This document shows positions 15,528 to 17,106 of a stretch of 17,106 nucleotides of DNA, piece by piece. The notes beneath the pieces are model-generated. The model did not search any database. It was given only the letters and a program-made list of their open reading frames with translations, and was not told where the DNA came from. Origin of the DNA: an uncultured Alistipes sp. (GTDB lineage Bacteria > Bacteroidota > Bacteroidia > Bacteroidales > Rikenellaceae); the NCBI GenBank assembly GCA_959604655.1, contig CAUHCL010000035.1, positions 1-17,106 of the forward strand, read 5' to 3'. The translations under genes and the position numbers were made by a program. Every line of letters starts with the position of its first letter. The first letter of the stretch is position 1.

Positions 15528-16805
15528 ATGGAAACGAAAAAACAAAACAGTAATGTGCTGGCCATCATCGTGATGATTCTGCTGTTCGGAATGATCTCGT
15601 TCGTGACCAACCTGGCGTCTCCCATGGGCGACGTGTTGAAGAACCAGTTCGGCGTGGCCAACTGGATGGGTACGCTCGGCGTGTTCGCCAACTTCATCGC
15701 CTATGCGGTGATGGGTATCCCCGCGGGTAACATGCTCCAGAACATGGGCTACAAGAAGACGGCGTTGATAGCCGTTGCCGTAGGTTTCATCGGCGTCGCT
15801 ATCCAGACCGTTTCGGGCTATGCCGGATCGTTCGGCATCTATCTGCTGGGTGCGTTCATCGCAGGTTTCTCGATGTGTATGCTCAACATCGTGGTGAACC
15901 CCATGCTCAACAAGCTCGCGGGCGGCGGTAACAAGGGTAACCAGCTTATACAGGTGGGCGGTTCGTTCAACTCGCTGATGGGTACCTTCGTCATCATCCT
16001 GACGGGTCTTTTGATCCCCGACATCGTGAAGGCTCAGATCAGCCAGGTATTCCCGTTGATGTACACCGCACTGGCCATCTTCGCCGTGGCATTCCTGGTG
16101 GTTCTCTTCACCGACATACCCGAGAACGCTCCCAAGGCTGCCGCCAAGAGCGAGAAGTCGCAGTACGGTCCCCTGTCGTTCCGTCATTTCATGCTGGGCG
16201 CCATCGCCATCTTCGTTTACGTGGGTGTCGAGGTGGGTATTCCCAACGTTTTGCAGAAGTGGCTTAACGTGGCTCTCGAGGCCGACAACGCCACCGCTAT
16301 CGCCGCTACCGTGGCAGGTACCTATTGGTTCCTGATGCTCGTGGGCCGTCTGACGGGTGCCGCTCTGGGTGCCAAGGTTTCGGCCAAGACCATGCTCGCC
16401 GTGGTTTCGACCGCAGGTCTGTGCCTCACTCTGGGTGCCATCTTCCTCGATCCCTCGATCATGGTCAACCTGCCCGTGTTCGACGGCGCCAAGGGCTTCG
16501 CCATGGCTGCCGTTCCCGTGAATGCCGCTCTGCTCGTGCTGTGCGGTCTCTGCACGGCCGTTATGTGGGGCAGCATCTTCAACCTCGCCGTCGAGGGTCT
16601 GGGCAAGTATACCGAGAAGGCTTCGGGTATCTTCATGGCACTGGTTTGCGGCGGCGGTATCCTTCCGCTGTTGCAGAACGGTATCGTCGACTGGACGGGC
16701 AGCTACCTGACGAGCTACTGGGTGATCGTGGCAGGTCTGGTTTACATGCTCTCGTTCGCTCTGATCGGTTCGAAGAACGTCAACAAGGATATTCCCGTGG
16801 AGTAA
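15528..16805 (+). CDS. MFS sugar transporter of the fucose/glucose-galactose (FHS) type
   Basis: The 425-residue protein has about twelve hydrophobic segments and the layout of proton-coupled sugar symporters related to FucP. Supporting features are GMISFVTNLASPMGDVLKNQF in TM1 and its loop, FIAYAVMGIPAGNMLQNMGYKK (the loop 2-3 signature region), a VVNPMLNKL helix followed by NQLIQVGGSFNSLMGT, which resembles the substrate-facing N-P/Q/N-S-L pattern of FucP, and a central cytoplasmic linker rich in Lys, Ala and Glu (about 203-218). The substrate is not determinable; fucose, glucose, galactose or an amino sugar are all possible. It probably shares a transcript with the polyprenyl synthase gene, and it ends at a strong terminator. 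Confidence 0.88.
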   Translation: METKKQNSNVLAIIVMILLFGMISFVTNLASPMGDVLKNQFGVANWMGTLGVFANFIAYAVMGIPAGNMLQNMGYKKTALIAVAVGFIGVAIQTVSGYAGSFGIYLLGAFIAGFSMCMLNIVVNPMLNKLAGGGNKGNQLIQVGGSFNSLMGTFVIILTGLLIPDIVKAQISQVFPLMYTALAIFAVAFLVVLFTDIPENAPKAAAKSEKSQYGPLSFRHFMLGAIAIFVYVGVEVGIPNVLQKWLNVALEADNATAIAATVAGTYWFLMLVGRLTGAALGAKVSAKTMLAVVSTAGLCLTLGAIFLDPSIMVNLPVFDGAKGFAMAAVPVNAALLVLCGLCTAVMWGSIFNLAVEGLGKYTEKASGIFMALVCGGGILPLLQNGIVDWTGSYLTSYWVIVAGLVYMLSFALIGSKNVNKDIPVE

Positions 16806-16827
16806 TCCGCTTCGGGATATGAATTCC

Positions 16828-16860
16828 GCGGCCTTCGGTTTCCCGAGGGCCGCTTTTTTT
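16828..16860 (+). terminator. Rho-independent terminator after the transporter gene
   Basis: An eleven-base stem (16828-16838 with 16843-16853, ten Watson-Crick pairs and one G-U) encloses a TTTC loop and is followed by seven T at 16854-16860. It lies 22 bases after the transporter stop codon. Confidence 0.95.
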
Positions 16861-16892
16861 GATGCGGCCCGCGCAGTTCAGCGGACTGCAAT

Positions 16893-17087
16893 ATTCACAT
16901 GCGTCAGCCTGACCCGCGGCAGAAGCGATTTCGGAAAAAGGGCGGCCGCGGCGACGGAGCGTAAAGAATCGGAGAACGTTTTCGATAAGCCGAGGGCAGA
17001 GCCGAACTCGTTCGAGCTTTGCCGAGGCGAGAAAACGTCTGCGTAAGCGAACTTTTGATTGCTTCAAAAGTGCCGCAGGCATCCGAT
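16893..17087 (+). repeat. Right copy of the ~120-base intergenic repeat, interrupted by a 75-base insertion
   Basis: Positions 16893-16976 and 17052-17087 together are the reverse complement of 1-120. The hairpins CTTTTGA/TCAAAAG (17052-17058, 17064-17070) and TGCC/GGCA (17071-17074, 17078-17081; one loop base differs) are both preserved. The segment 16977-17051 has no counterpart in the left copy. No gene is seen between 16861 and the window end; 16861-16892 and 17088-17106 hold nothing I recognise. Confidence 0.85.
16977..17051. repeat. 75-base palindromic insertion related to the tandem units at 14225-14377
   Basis: The segment is absent from the left copy of the surrounding repeat. It folds as a nested palindrome: ACGTTTTC (16976-16983) pairs with GAAAACGT (17031-17038), and inside it GCAGAGC pairs with GCTTTGC and CGAAC pairs with GTTCG around a TC loop. 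It shares ATAAGCCGAGnGCA and TTTGCCGAGGCG-type blocks with the tandem units near 14240-14350, and its length equals their period. Confidence 0.8.
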
Positions 17088-17106
17088 TCAGCGCAGGCGC
17101 TGTGGC

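Noticed and set aside
1..17106. The whole window as a composite transposon or genomic island bounded by terminal inverted repeats
   Set aside because: The genes between the repeats are essential or core (topA, ftsX, uppP, truB, queA, polyprenyl synthase) and there is no transposase, integrase or resolvase. The repeats are better explained as a dispersed intergenic family.

Overview
The window looks like chromosomal DNA of a GC-rich member of the Bacteroidota, most likely a gut Bacteroidales of the Alistipes/Rikenellaceae type. The signs are a DUF4270 lipoprotein, a DUF3098 gene between ftsX and uppP, a YfhO membrane protein, a short TruB, a TopA without zinc fingers, almost no Shine-Dalgarno sequences, and several copies of the Bacteroidota -7 promoter box TAnnTTTG. 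The genus is inferred; phylum and order are fairly secure.

Layout: ten genes (375-14204) are on the minus strand and two (14457-16805) on the plus strand, diverging from a 252-base intergenic region. The first minus-strand group, in transcription order, is YfhO membrane protein, ftsX, DUF3098, uppP, truB, queA and a secreted sialidase-fold (BNR) protein. Overlaps of 29 and 1 bases and gaps of 10 and 2 bases suggest one long operon for division, peptidoglycan-lipid recycling and tRNA modification. The next group is a short glycogen-synthase-like protein overlapping a DUF4270 lipoprotein gene, then topA, then a secreted C1-type peptidase with a strong terminator. The plus-strand pair is a long-chain polyprenyl diphosphate synthase and an FHS-type sugar/proton symporter, also closed by a strong terminator.

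The protein-coding content is mostly core housekeeping; I see no defence system, CRISPR array, transposase, integrase, phage gene, rRNA or tRNA. The most unusual material is non-coding. (1) The two ends of the window carry inverted copies of a roughly 120-base repeat, each lying just beyond the terminator of the outermost gene. (2) The right-hand copy is interrupted by an exact 75-base insertion folding into a long palindrome. (3) Two tandem relatives of that insertion, with periods of 73 and 75 bases, sit between the divergent promoters at 14225-14377. The hairpin cores of all three differ in sequence but keep pairing around a two-base loop. (4) In the tandem copies each unit also carries a good match to a Bacteroidota promoter directed toward the YfhO gene. 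This suggests a small palindromic, REP/MITE-like family that may also supply promoters. Repeats at both ends also suggest that the sequence is an assembly contig broken at repeated elements.
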